A program made the position numbers and the translations under genes. A DNA stretch of 46,368 nt from Desulfuromonadales bacterium (GTDB lineage Bacteria; Desulfobacterota; Desulfuromonadia; Desulfuromonadales; Geopsychrobacteraceae), in the NCBI GenBank assembly GCA_016931615.1, contig JAFGEL010000102.1, positions 1 through 46,368 on the forward strand, written 5' to 3'. The notes under the pieces are model-generated. The model was not told where the DNA came from and made no database searches. It was given only the letters and a program-made list of their open reading frames with translations. Shown here one piece after another: positions 1 through 7,386 of the stretch (positions within the stretch are counted from its first letter, which is position 1; each line of letters begins with the position of its first letter).

Positions 1-1364
1 TGGGCTGGGTCGGCCAGGAAGGGGAGACCTGGTGTGAACCGGTTCCGGGGATTGCCAGCGGTCTGAAATGCCGCGGCCAGGTCATTGCTTCAACTCAAAC
101 AGTGACTTACCAGGTCAGCATTAAAGAGCTGGGCTACCGCCCTGAACCTTTCGCCATCGTTGATGCGCTGATGTATGCTGACGGCCAGCCGATTGTCGAA
201 ATTCCCAGCATGTCGGTTCAACTCGCCAGCCTTAACCGTGACAAGATTGAAGCTCTCTGGCAGAACAAGCCCGCAACAGCATCAAGGCGGATTCTTTATG
301 ATACGGAAAAGATTACCGCCTTTGCCATCGGCAACCCGTCACAGGCCTTTGGTGATCGTTACCGGGTGTTTGACCACGAGCGCAAAATTGCCCGGTTGCC
401 GGGCCCACCTTACCAGTTCCTTGACCGAATTATGGCGGTCGATGGCGAACCCTGGGTTTTGAAAGAGGGGGTCTCAACCGTTGCTGAATATGATGTCCCG
501 AAGGATGCCTGGTATTTTGCGGCCGGGCGTCAGCCCTTCATGCCCTTTGCGGTTCTCCTTGAAATCGGCCTGCAGCCGTGTGGCTGGCTGGCGGCTTACC
601 TGGGGTCGGCACTGACAAGTGACATCGATCTGTCCTTCCGTAACCTCGATGGTCAAGCGACTCAATACCGACCGGTGACAAATACCAGTGGAACTCTGAC
701 AACCCGGGTTAAAATCACGCGCATTTCGCGCAGCGGCGGAATGATTATTCAGAACTTCGATTTTGAAACCAGTGACTGTCAGGGACCGGTTTACGGCGGG
801 ACAACGGTGTTCGGTTTTTTCTCCAGGGACTCACTTGCTCAGCAGGTGGGAGTGCGCGGTGCACAACCCTATCAGCCGGACCCGACTGAACAAGTGGCCG
901 CAGAAAACTTTGCTTACCCGCGAGAAGCACCGTACGCCGATCAGAGGCTGCGGATGATTGACCAGGTTGAGCATTATTCTGAGCATGGTGGTCCAAAGGG
1001 GCTCGGCTTTATCCGCGGAATCAAGATTGTGGATCCGCAGGAGTGGTTTTTCAAGGCCCACTTTTATCAGGATCCGGTCTGTCCCGGATCACTGGGATTG
1101 GAATCTTTTCTCCAGTTACTTAAAGTTGTTGCCGCTCGTCACTGGCAGGTTGATCCGGAAACGATTTTTGAAACCGTTGCCATCGGTGAAGAACATCAGT
1201 GGCATTATCGTGGACAGATCATCCCGCAGAACAACCGGATTGTCACCGAAGCGGTCGTCACCGCCATTGATGAACAGCAGCGGCTGATTAAAGCAGACGG
1301 TTTTCTCAGTGTCGACGGAAAAATTATTTATCAGCTGAAAGATTTTTCTCTCAGAATGCCGTAG
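1..1364 (+). CDS. pfaC: PfaC-like polyunsaturated fatty acid synthase subunit, C-terminal part (5' truncated by window)
   Basis: The reading frame is open from the first bases of the window to a TAG at 1362-1364, so this is the 3' end of a longer gene. It encodes FabA-like hot-dog dehydratase domains of the kind found in tandem at the C-terminus of PfaC in the anaerobic PUFA synthase. The fragment opens in the tail of one dehydratase unit (SIKELGYRPEPFAIVDALMY). It continues through a second unit with the RQPFMPFAVLLEIGLQPCGW motif near nt 525-590. It ends in a third half with AHFYQDPVCPGSLGLES near nt 1056-1110. By analogy with FabA, the His in that last motif (codon 1059-1061) and the acidic residue in GLES are the likely catalytic pair. 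In PUFA synthases these domains dehydrate and isomerise the growing chain to set cis double bonds. The upstream ketosynthase domains lie outside the window. A GTG at 102 could be mistaken for a start, but the frame is open before it. Confidence 0.85.
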   Translation, partial: GWVGQEGETWCEPVPGIASGLKCRGQVIASTQTVTYQVSIKELGYRPEPFAIVDALMYADGQPIVEIPSMSVQLASLNRDKIEALWQNKPATASRRILYDTEKITAFAIGNPSQAFGDRYRVFDHERKIARLPGPPYQFLDRIMAVDGEPWVLKEGVSTVAEYDVPKDAWYFAAGRQPFMPFAVLLEIGLQPCGWLAAYLGSALTSDIDLSFRNLDGQATQYRPVTNTSGTLTTRVKITRISRSGGMIIQNFDFETSDCQGPVYGGTTVFGFFSRDSLAQQVGVRGAQPYQPDPTEQVAAENFAYPREAPYADQRLRMIDQVEHYSEHGGPKGLGFIRGIKIVDPQEWFFKAHFYQDPVCPGSLGLESFLQLLKVVAARHWQVDPETIFETVAIGEEHQWHYRGQIIPQNNRIVTEAVVTAIDEQQRLIKADGFLSVDGKIIYQLKDFSLRMP

Positions 1365-1419
1365 CTTGATGAGGAAACTTCACTTTCAATCTTCTTCTAT
1401 GTTACAAACCGAGACTTCA

Positions 1420-1448
1420 GGGGGGGGTGTCCGTTTTTATTCCAACGG
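1420..1448 (+). promoter_or_regulatory. oleA leader: G8 tract followed by a small hairpin
   Basis: The 91-nt gap between the pfaC stop and the preferred oleA start holds a run of eight G (1420-1427), then CCGTT (1431-1435) pairing with AACGG (1444-1448). The oleA ATG follows eight bases later at 1456. No good Shine-Dalgarno sits at normal distance from that ATG. The hairpin and the G run may influence translation of oleA, but this is only inferred from position. Confidence 0.2.
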
Positions 1449-1455
1449 TAATGTC

Positions 1456-2499
1456 ATGAAATATTCCAGGGTTTACATCGAATCGGTCGGTTATGAGCTG
1501 GCGCCGATTGTCATCACTTCGACTGAGCTCGAAGAACGGCTTAAGCCGGTTTACGAAACGCTTCATATTGCTCCCGGACAGCTTGAAGCGCTCACCGGGA
1601 TTCGAGAGAGGCGTTGGTGGAAGCCACAGACTCCGATCTCGCAGGGTGCCATCGCCGCGGCCAGAAAAGCCTTACGCGAACGCAATATTGCTGCCGAGGA
1701 TATCGGGGCGGTCATCTACGCCGGAGTCTGTCGTGAACATTTTGAGCCGGCGACCGCCTGCCAGGTTGCCGCAGCTATCGGCGTTCAGGGGGACGCGGCA
1801 ATTTACGACCTGTCAAACGCCTGTCTCGGCGTGCTCAACGGGGTTCTCGATATCGCTAACCGCATTGAACTCGGACAGATTCGTGCCGGCCTGGTCGTGG
1901 CCTGTGAGAGTTCCCGCGAAATTAATGAAATCATGATTCAGCAGATGCTGGACCATCCCTCCATGGCGTTGTTTACTACCTCTCTGGCGACGCTCACCGG
2001 GGGGTCCGGAGCTGCCGCTGTGCTGTTGACCGATGGCTCTTTTTCGCCGAGTCGCAAACCGAAACTGCTCGGTGGCGTAAATATCGCCGAACCACAGTTT
2101 CATCAACTCTGTCGCTGGGGAATGAAAAGCGAGTCCCCAGAAAACCATGTTCCCTATATGGCGACGGATGCTGTTGCCGTCATGAAACACGGGGTAGAGT
2201 TGGGCAAACGCACCTGGAATCATTTCTCACGCGAACTGGGGATCACTCCTGAAAGAATAGACAAGGTGATCTGTCATCAGGTCGGTGAAGCCCATCAGAA
2301 ATTGATTCTCCAGACGCTTGGGATCGACCCGGATAAAGATTTTCCGACTTTTGAGTTTCTCGGCAATATGGGCACGGTATCGCTGCCCATCACGGCCGCT
2401 ATCGCCAAAGAACGCGATGCTCTACGGCCCGGAGACCTGGTCGGCTTTCTGGGTATCGGCAGCGGCCTGAACTGTCTGATGGCGGCTATTCAATGGTAG
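1456..2499 (+). CDS. oleA: OleA, acyl-CoA head-to-head condensing thiolase
   Basis: OleA is a thiolase-fold enzyme that joins two fatty acyl thioesters by non-decarboxylative Claisen condensation to a 2-alkyl-3-ketoacid, the first step of long-chain olefin synthesis. The 347-residue product has the family's N-terminus (VYIESVGYELAP) and ERRWW. The predicted active-site Cys is about residue 123 (LSNACLGVLNG), and a Glu near residue 97 (EPATACQ) matches the OleA-specific base. Later come His in VICHQVGEAHQ and Asn in FLGNMGTVSLP. KAS III enzymes share Cys/His/Asn but lack the EPAT signature in this form. The frame extends back to a TTG at 1366. I chose ATG 1456 because the protein then starts where OleA proteins normally do and the extra residues look unstructured. 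It overlaps oleB by 7 nt. Confidence 0.9.
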   Translation: MKYSRVYIESVGYELAPIVITSTELEERLKPVYETLHIAPGQLEALTGIRERRWWKPQTPISQGAIAAARKALRERNIAAEDIGAVIYAGVCREHFEPATACQVAAAIGVQGDAAIYDLSNACLGVLNGVLDIANRIELGQIRAGLVVACESSREINEIMIQQMLDHPSMALFTTSLATLTGGSGAAAVLLTDGSFSPSRKPKLLGGVNIAEPQFHQLCRWGMKSESPENHVPYMATDAVAVMKHGVELGKRTWNHFSRELGITPERIDKVICHQVGEAHQKLILQTLGIDPDKDFPTFEFLGNMGTVSLPITAAIAKERDALRPGDLVGFLGIGSGLNCLMAAIQW

Positions 2500-3398
2500 C
2501 GGATACGCCTCAATTCAAAACAGAGTACCCTTTTCAAAGCCATTTTATCACCCTGAATGGGCTTCAATACCATTATCTTGATGAAGGGCAGGGGGAGCCT
2601 GTGGTGATGCTGCACGGCAACCCGTCCTGGTCATTCTACTACCGCCATCTGATCAGAGAACTGCGCCGGGACTTCCGTCTCATCGTCCCGGACCACATCG
2701 GTTGCGGTCTTTCCGACAAACCGGCTGATTCCCAGTATTCCTTTAGCCTGGAACAGCGCGTCAGGGACCTCGACGTACTTATCGACTCATTGGCCCTGGA
2801 TCAGAAGCTGACCCTCGTGGTGCACGATTGGGGGGGGATGATTGGCATGGCCTGGGCCGTGCGCCATCCCGAGCGCATCGCCAGAATCGTGCTGATGAAC
2901 ACTGCTGCATTTCATCTGCCGACTGAAAAACCTTTGCCCCTGGCACTGAAAATCTGCCGGGATACCCAGTTCGGGGCGTTTCTAGTCCAGGGTCTGAATA
3001 TTTTTGCCCGGGGGGCCGCCTGGGTCGGTTGCAAAAGACACAGGATGTCCGCCGAATTGCGTAAACTTTATTGTGGGCCATACGACAACTGGAAAAACCG
3101 CGTTGCAACCCTGCGTTTTGTTCAGGACATTCCTCTGAGACCTGAGGATCCGGGTTATAACCTGGTGAGTTCAACGGCCGATCAGCTCGGGCTTTTTTCG
3201 CATCTGCCGATCTGCATCTGCTGGGGTGAAAAAGACTTCGTTTTCGATCACCATTTCCTCAGCCGATGGCGACAGCTTTATCCGCAGGCGGAGGTTCACC
3301 TGTTCCCCGATTGTGGTCACTATGTTCTTGAAGATGCCCGTCAAGAGATTCTTCCCATCATAAAAGAATTTCTGAATACCCACAGGGTTCAGGAATAA
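2493..3398 (+). CDS. oleB: OleB, alpha/beta-hydrolase beta-lactone decarboxylase
   Basis: OleB converts the beta-lactone made by OleC into a cis-olefin and CO2. The 301-residue protein is an alpha/beta hydrolase of the haloalkane-dehalogenase type. It has the oxyanion motif HGNPSWSFYYR (residues 41-51), the nucleophile elbow HDWGG with Asp at about 112, an acidic residue at about 248 (WGEKDFVF) and a catalytic His at about 276 (DCGHYVLED). An Asp rather than Ser nucleophile and the location between oleA and oleC separate it from ordinary esterases. The start overlaps the oleA stop, which implies translational coupling. Eight consecutive G bases at 2830-2837 encode part of the nucleophile elbow (Trp-Gly-Gly). 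A haloalkane dehalogenase is the nearest alternative on sequence alone, but the context strongly favours OleB. Confidence 0.9.
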   Translation: MVADTPQFKTEYPFQSHFITLNGLQYHYLDEGQGEPVVMLHGNPSWSFYYRHLIRELRRDFRLIVPDHIGCGLSDKPADSQYSFSLEQRVRDLDVLIDSLALDQKLTLVVHDWGGMIGMAWAVRHPERIARIVLMNTAAFHLPTEKPLPLALKICRDTQFGAFLVQGLNIFARGAAWVGCKRHRMSAELRKLYCGPYDNWKNRVATLRFVQDIPLRPEDPGYNLVSSTADQLGLFSHLPICICWGEKDFVFDHHFLSRWRQLYPQAEVHLFPDCGHYVLEDARQEILPIIKEFLNTHRVQE

Positions 3399-3409
3399 GA
3401 GCGGAGTCG

Positions 3410-5065
3410 ATGAATCCGTCAACTGGCCAGAATATCGCTTCACACCTGCCGCGCATGGCAGCGCGCCAGCCTGACAGCACGGCACTCTACCTTCCTCAGG
3501 GGGAACATCAGCCCTACGCAGAGATCAGCTTTCAATCTCTCAACCGTGAGAGTGATCGTATTGCCCGGGCCCTGGAAACCATCAATATTCGGCGAGGAAC
3601 CCGCACGGCGTTGATGGTCACACCAGGACTGGACTTTTTTGCCCTGACATTTGCGCTTTTCAAAGTCGGTGCCGTTCCGGTTTTGATCGACCCGGGAATC
3701 GGGGTAAAGAATCTTAAGGCCTGTCTTGAAGAAGCGGCACCCCAGGCGTTCATTGGAATTCCCAAGGCCCACCTGGCACGAGTCCTTTTCGGTTGGGGGA
3801 GAACGACCCTTAAAACCCTGCTGACGGTAGGGAAAAAAGGTCCCTGGGGGGGAGCCTCTCTTGACCGGATCAAACAATCTGTTCCTGAAGACGGAAATTA
3901 TGCTGTCGTCACGCCTGATGCCGACGAGATGGCGGCAATTCTTTTCACCAGCGGCAGCACCGGCGTACCGAAGGGCGTCGTTTATACTCACGGCAACTTC
4001 ATCGCCCAGGTTGAACTGCTGCAAAAAATCTACAATATTCAACCGGGTGAGGTTGACCTGCCAACCTTTCCTTTATTTGCCCTGTTTGCCCCAGCATTGG
4101 GCATGGCTTCAGTTATTCCGGTCATGGATTTTACCCGCCCAGGCTCCGTCAATCCTGAAAACATCATCAAGCCGATTCTCAAATTCAATATCACCACCAT
4201 GTTCGGCTCCCCGGCCTTGATCAACCGGGTAGGGCGTTACGGAGCAGAGCATGATATTGTGCTGCCTTCTTTGAAGAGAGCCATCTCGGCGGGAGCTCCG
4301 GTTCCAGCCCGGGTACTTGAACAATTTTGCCATATGTTGAATGCAGACACCCAGGTCTTTACCCCCTATGGGGCGACGGAGTCCTTACCGGTCTGTTCCA
4401 TCGGTAGTAGCGAAATCCTCAGTGAAACGGCGCGCCTGACAGATCAGGGCAAAGGGGTCTGTGTCGGCCACCCGGTCCCGGGTATCGAGCTTGCGATCAT
4501 CCACATCAGCGATGATCCGATCGAAAACTGGGATTCTTCCTTGCTGGTAAAGCCTGGTGATATCGGTGAAATTGTGGTCAGTGGGCCTCAGGTCACACGG
4601 AGTTACTTTCAGCGCGCCGATTCGACCCGTTCGGCAAAAATTCATGACCACAACAGGCAAATCTTTTACCATCGCATGGGTGATCTCGGTTACCGGGATA
4701 CTCAGGGCCGCATCTGGTTCTGTGGACGTAAAAGTCAGCGCGTCGTCTGCCGGGACCGGACCTTCTATACCATCCCCTGCGAAGCTGTCATCAATACCCA
4801 TCCTGAAGTTTATCGTTCTGCACTGGTAGGTGTGCGCGGTACCGATAGTGTCGTTCCGGTTATCTGTATCGAACCTGAAAGGACTGTCACCCGGACTGAT
4901 CTGCCGGCATTACTGAAAGAGGTACGCCGGATTGCTGCAGAGAACCCCCTGACCCGGCCGATTCAGCATTTTCTGGTGCATCGCTCATTTCCGGTCGATA
5001 TCCGCCATAACGCCAAAATATTTCGCGAGAAACTGGCCGCCTGGGCGCGCAGGAGGGTTCAGTGA
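3410..5065 (+). CDS. oleC: OleC, beta-lactone synthetase (AMP-binding family)
   Basis: OleC uses ATP to cyclise the 2-alkyl-3-hydroxyacid from OleD into a beta-lactone. The 551-residue protein is a member of the acyl-CoA synthetase/AMP-binding superfamily. It has the phosphate-binding motif LFTSGSTGVPKG (about 179-189), the adenine-site motif TPYGATES (318-325) and the hinge region MGDLGYRDTQGRIWFCGRK (422-440). The C-terminal domain (about 440-551) is complete. A GGAG sits 3-7 nt upstream of the ATG at 3410. The gene lies 11 nt after oleB and overlaps oleD by 4 nt (GTGA), so the four ole genes look like one translated unit. A generic fatty acyl-AMP ligase is the fallback call, but the neighbours make OleC nearly certain. 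Confidence 0.9.
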   Translation: MNPSTGQNIASHLPRMAARQPDSTALYLPQGEHQPYAEISFQSLNRESDRIARALETINIRRGTRTALMVTPGLDFFALTFALFKVGAVPVLIDPGIGVKNLKACLEEAAPQAFIGIPKAHLARVLFGWGRTTLKTLLTVGKKGPWGGASLDRIKQSVPEDGNYAVVTPDADEMAAILFTSGSTGVPKGVVYTHGNFIAQVELLQKIYNIQPGEVDLPTFPLFALFAPALGMASVIPVMDFTRPGSVNPENIIKPILKFNITTMFGSPALINRVGRYGAEHDIVLPSLKRAISAGAPVPARVLEQFCHMLNADTQVFTPYGATESLPVCSIGSSEILSETARLTDQGKGVCVGHPVPGIELAIIHISDDPIENWDSSLLVKPGDIGEIVVSGPQVTRSYFQRADSTRSAKIHDHNRQIFYHRMGDLGYRDTQGRIWFCGRKSQRVVCRDRTFYTIPCEAVINTHPEVYRSALVGVRGTDSVVPVICIEPERTVTRTDLPALLKEVRRIAAENPLTRPIQHFLVHRSFPVDIRHNAKIFREKLAAWARRRVQ

Positions 5066-6063
5066 CAATCCTCGTAACCGGAGGGGGCGGCTTTCTGGGT
5101 AAGGCGATTGTCAGGCTTCTGGTGCAGCGGGGAGACCGAGTGCGTTCGTATTCCCGCTCGCATTACCCACAATTGCAGCACTGGGGGGTTGAGCAGATCA
5201 ATGGCGATCTGGCCGACGAGGATGCTCTTTCCAGAGCTCTGAACGGCTGCGACAGGGTTTTTCATGTTGCGGCCAGGGCTGGAGTCTGGGGAACGTATGA
5301 CGACTTTTATCGGCCTAACGTTCAGGGCACCAAGAATATTATTGAAGGGTGCCTGAAATATGATATCGGCAGCCTGATCTACACCAGTTCGCCCAGTGTG
5401 GTATTTGACGGCACGGACATGGAGGGGGTTGATGAAAGCGTTCCCTATCCGGACCATTATCTTGCCTGGTACCCCCGGACCAAAGCGCTGGCTGAAAAGC
5501 TGGTGCTTGAAGCGAACAGCGCCAAGTTGGCTACGGTCGCTTTGCGCCCCCACCTGATCTGGGGACCGGAGGACAATCACCTGGTTCCCCGTATCCTTGA
5601 GCGAGGACGGGCGGGAGCGTTGCGAAAAATCGGCCGGAAGCCTTGCCTGGTTGATTGCGTGTATATCGATAACGCGGCTCAGGCACACGTTCAGGCGGCG
5701 GACCAGTTGTCTGTCGGATCGCAGAATGCGGGAAAGTGCTACTTCATCGCCAATGACGAACCGCTGCCCCTCTGGGAGATGGTCAACCGTATTCTGGACG
5801 CAGCGGATCTGCCCTCGGTAAGAGCTTCGATTTCTGCCCGGAGTGCCTACCTGGCGGGGTGGGTGCTGGAAACCATCTACCGGCTATTTAAACTGCCCGG
5901 TGAGCCGAGGATGACCCGTTTTGTGGCCAAAGAACTGTCCACTTCACACTGGTTCGATCTTTCCGCGGCAAAGCGTGATTTTGGTTATCGACCGGATGTC
6001 AGTACTGCGGAAGGGCTCGAACGCCTGCGTGTTTGGCTACAGGATGATGCACGTGACAGCTGA
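5062..6063 (+). CDS. oleD: OleD, NAD(P)H-dependent 2-alkyl-3-ketoacid reductase (extended SDR)
   Basis: OleD reduces the OleA product, a 2-alkyl-3-ketoalkanoic acid, to the 2-alkyl-3-hydroxy acid used by OleC. The 333-residue protein is an extended short-chain dehydrogenase. It has the nucleotide-binding glycine motif LVTGGGGFLGKA at residues 4-15, a Ser in YTSSPSVVF (about 107-115) and a catalytic Tyr137/Lys141 pair in AWYPRTKALAE. It resembles the 3-beta-hydroxysteroid dehydrogenase/isomerase subfamily, as OleD proteins do. The GTG start at 5062 is supported by AGGAGG at 5051-5056 and by the 4-nt overlap with oleC. The gene's end overlaps the start of the phosphopantetheinyl transferase. 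Confidence 0.88.
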   Translation: MTILVTGGGGFLGKAIVRLLVQRGDRVRSYSRSHYPQLQHWGVEQINGDLADEDALSRALNGCDRVFHVAARAGVWGTYDDFYRPNVQGTKNIIEGCLKYDIGSLIYTSSPSVVFDGTDMEGVDESVPYPDHYLAWYPRTKALAEKLVLEANSAKLATVALRPHLIWGPEDNHLVPRILERGRAGALRKIGRKPCLVDCVYIDNAAQAHVQAADQLSVGSQNAGKCYFIANDEPLPLWEMVNRILDAADLPSVRASISARSAYLAGWVLETIYRLFKLPGEPRMTRFVAKELSTSHWFDLSAAKRDFGYRPDVSTAEGLERLRVWLQDDARDS

Positions 6064-6784
6064 GATCAGCTTATGGCAGCCGATTCCATCTCAGCTGATC
6101 ATCAAGCGCTCTGATGTCCATCTATGGGCACTTTCTCTAACGCCGTCGTCAGCTGTTGTCGAGCGTTTTCGGGCGCTGCTGAACCAGGAGGAGCAGCTCA
6201 GAGCTGCAAAACTGGCAACCCAGGACATTGCCGAGCGGTTCATCATTGCCAGGGCCAGCTTGCGGCTTATCCTCGGCAGATATCTGCAACTCAAACCGAA
6301 CCAGATCCTTTTGCATTATAATGATCAGGGGAAACCGGCTCTCGACAGCTGTCATCAGAGCCCGCTGTGCTTTAACCTGGCTCATTCTCACAATCAGGCC
6401 CTGCTCGCACTTGGTTGTTATGATGAGTTAGGGGTTGATATTGAATACCTCGATCCCGCGCTTGATTATCAGGGGATCTTAGACCGCTATTTTTCCGCCC
6501 TTGATCGGGAAGGACTCAAGCGGCTTTCCCCACTCAGAAGACGCAGAGGGTTTTACCGGCTGTGGACCAGCCGAGAGGCCCAGCTCAAGAGAAACGGTCA
6601 GGGGTTGCCTGGCTTGCCAGCGTTTGGCCATGCAGATTTGGCCCCGCAGCGCTATATTCCTCTTCCCGACGGTTATCTCGGCTGCCTTGCCGTTTCCTCC
6701 GGGATTAAGCAGATTCAGCGTTTTCGCGTTACAGAGTCAGAGTCGTTGTTTCTACCCGGTCATGACCATCACTTAAGGAGGTGA
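6047..6784 (+). CDS. Sfp-type 4'-phosphopantetheinyl transferase
   Basis: The enzyme would transfer phosphopantetheine from CoA to a serine of acyl carrier domains. The protein of about 245 residues shows Sfp-family signatures in order: an N-terminal arginine-rich helix (ERFIIARASLRLILGRYL), FNLAHSHNQALLAL, the Mg-binding motif LGVDIEYL, and the W-x-x-x-E-A-x-x-K-type motif LWTSREAQLKRNGQGL. Ole enzymes need no carrier protein, so the probable client is the tandem ACP array of the PUFA synthase whose pfaC lies upstream (a PfaE role, inferred). The frame is open further back into oleD. ATG 6044, ATG 6047 and GTG 6053 are all possible, and AGGA at 6041-6044 best fits GTG 6053. The overlap with oleD implies coupling. 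Confidence 0.85.
   Translation: MHVTAEISLWQPIPSQLIIKRSDVHLWALSLTPSSAVVERFRALLNQEEQLRAAKLATQDIAERFIIARASLRLILGRYLQLKPNQILLHYNDQGKPALDSCHQSPLCFNLAHSHNQALLALGCYDELGVDIEYLDPALDYQGILDRYFSALDREGLKRLSPLRRRRGFYRLWTSREAQLKRNGQGLPGLPAFGHADLAPQRYIPLPDGYLGCLAVSSGIKQIQRFRVTESESLFLPGHDHHLRR
6774..6784 (+). promoter_or_regulatory. Near-perfect Shine-Dalgarno overlapping the PPTase stop codon
   Basis: TAAGGAGGTGA is complementary to the 3' end of 16S rRNA over its full length, and its TGA is the stop codon of the phosphopantetheinyl transferase. The ATG of the next gene lies 3 nt after it. This is the strongest ribosome binding site in the window and suggests high translation of the small exported protein that follows. 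Confidence 0.75.
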
Positions 6785-6787
6785 ACC

Positions 6788-7246
6788 ATGCTCAGAAAAA
6801 CCCCCGTCATCCTGCTTATTGCGCTGTTGTTGTCCCTCTCCGTCGCGTTCACCAGTGCCTGTGCCGACGAAGGCAAGGGTGGGCTGTTCGTCAACCTGAC
6901 GACTGACGATACCTGGGCTGCGACCAAAGCGATCTTTTTCGCCCATGAGAAGGTTCTTAAGGCGGGCTATAAACCGGTTGCCATCTGGCTGAACGTACGG
7001 GCTGTTTACCTGATCGATAAAAAACGGGCTTCTCACACTCATGGGTTGATGAAGGAAAAGGGAGCAACGGTGCAGGATCTGCTGAGCGCTTTTATTCGGG
7101 ACGGTGGGCAGGTCATCGCCTGCCAGGCCTGTTCGAAGGCTGCCGGATTGACCCTTGAAGATTACATTGATGGTGTCGTGATGGGTTCCCCTGAGCTTGT
7201 TCGCGGCCTCCTTTTTGATCCCAATATAAAAACTCTCTCTTGGTAA
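6788..7246 (+). CDS. Exported DsrE-like small protein
   Basis: The product has 152 residues. The first ~26 form a signal peptide (hydrophobic stretch VILLIALLLSLSVAF ending near TSACADE). The mature part looks like the DsrE/DsrF/YchN fold: an early beta strand (GGLFVNLTTDDTWAA), an ATKAIFFAHEKVLKAGY helix and a later GGQVIACQACSKAAGL loop carrying two Cys. DsrE-fold proteins bind or transfer sulfur or small ligands, but periplasmic members of this type are functionally undefined. It directly follows the phosphopantetheinyl transferase with an exceptional ribosome binding site, so it is probably the last gene of the pfa-ole unit. A hairpin follows 4 nt after the stop. The link to lipid synthesis is positional only. 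Confidence 0.65.
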   Translation: MLRKTPVILLIALLLSLSVAFTSACADEGKGGLFVNLTTDDTWAATKAIFFAHEKVLKAGYKPVAIWLNVRAVYLIDKKRASHTHGLMKEKGATVQDLLSAFIRDGGQVIACQACSKAAGLTLEDYIDGVVMGSPELVRGLLFDPNIKTLSW

Positions 7247-7249
7247 CAG

Positions 7250-7296
7250 GCCTCCCCGGCAGGTGGTGTTCAGGCGTTGCGCCATCTGCCGGAGGC
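7250..7296 (+). terminator. Strong hairpin ending the pfa-ole-PPTase-DsrE unit
   Basis: The arms at 7250-7266 and 7282-7296 are complementary over about 15 bp with a two-base bulge, with a 15-nt loop. No T run follows, so this may be an mRNA 3'-end stabiliser or a Rho-assisted stop rather than a classical intrinsic terminator. Confidence 0.45.
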
Positions 7297-7386
7297 TGTC
7301 AAGCCCGCCGCCACCTTTCCTTGAGTCTGTGGTATTCTTGAAAAAAGTACGTTTCCGCTGACGATCCAATCAAGGAGCTGATGCTC

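Noticed and set aside
2830-2837. G8 tract in the oleB nucleophile-elbow codons as a phase-variation switch
   Set aside because: Runs of eight G or C also occur at 1420-1427, 25600-25607 (inside coaD) and 33955-33962. A rough estimate from base composition gives about two such runs per window of this size, so there is no clear enrichment. An essential gene also carries one, which argues against contingency function.
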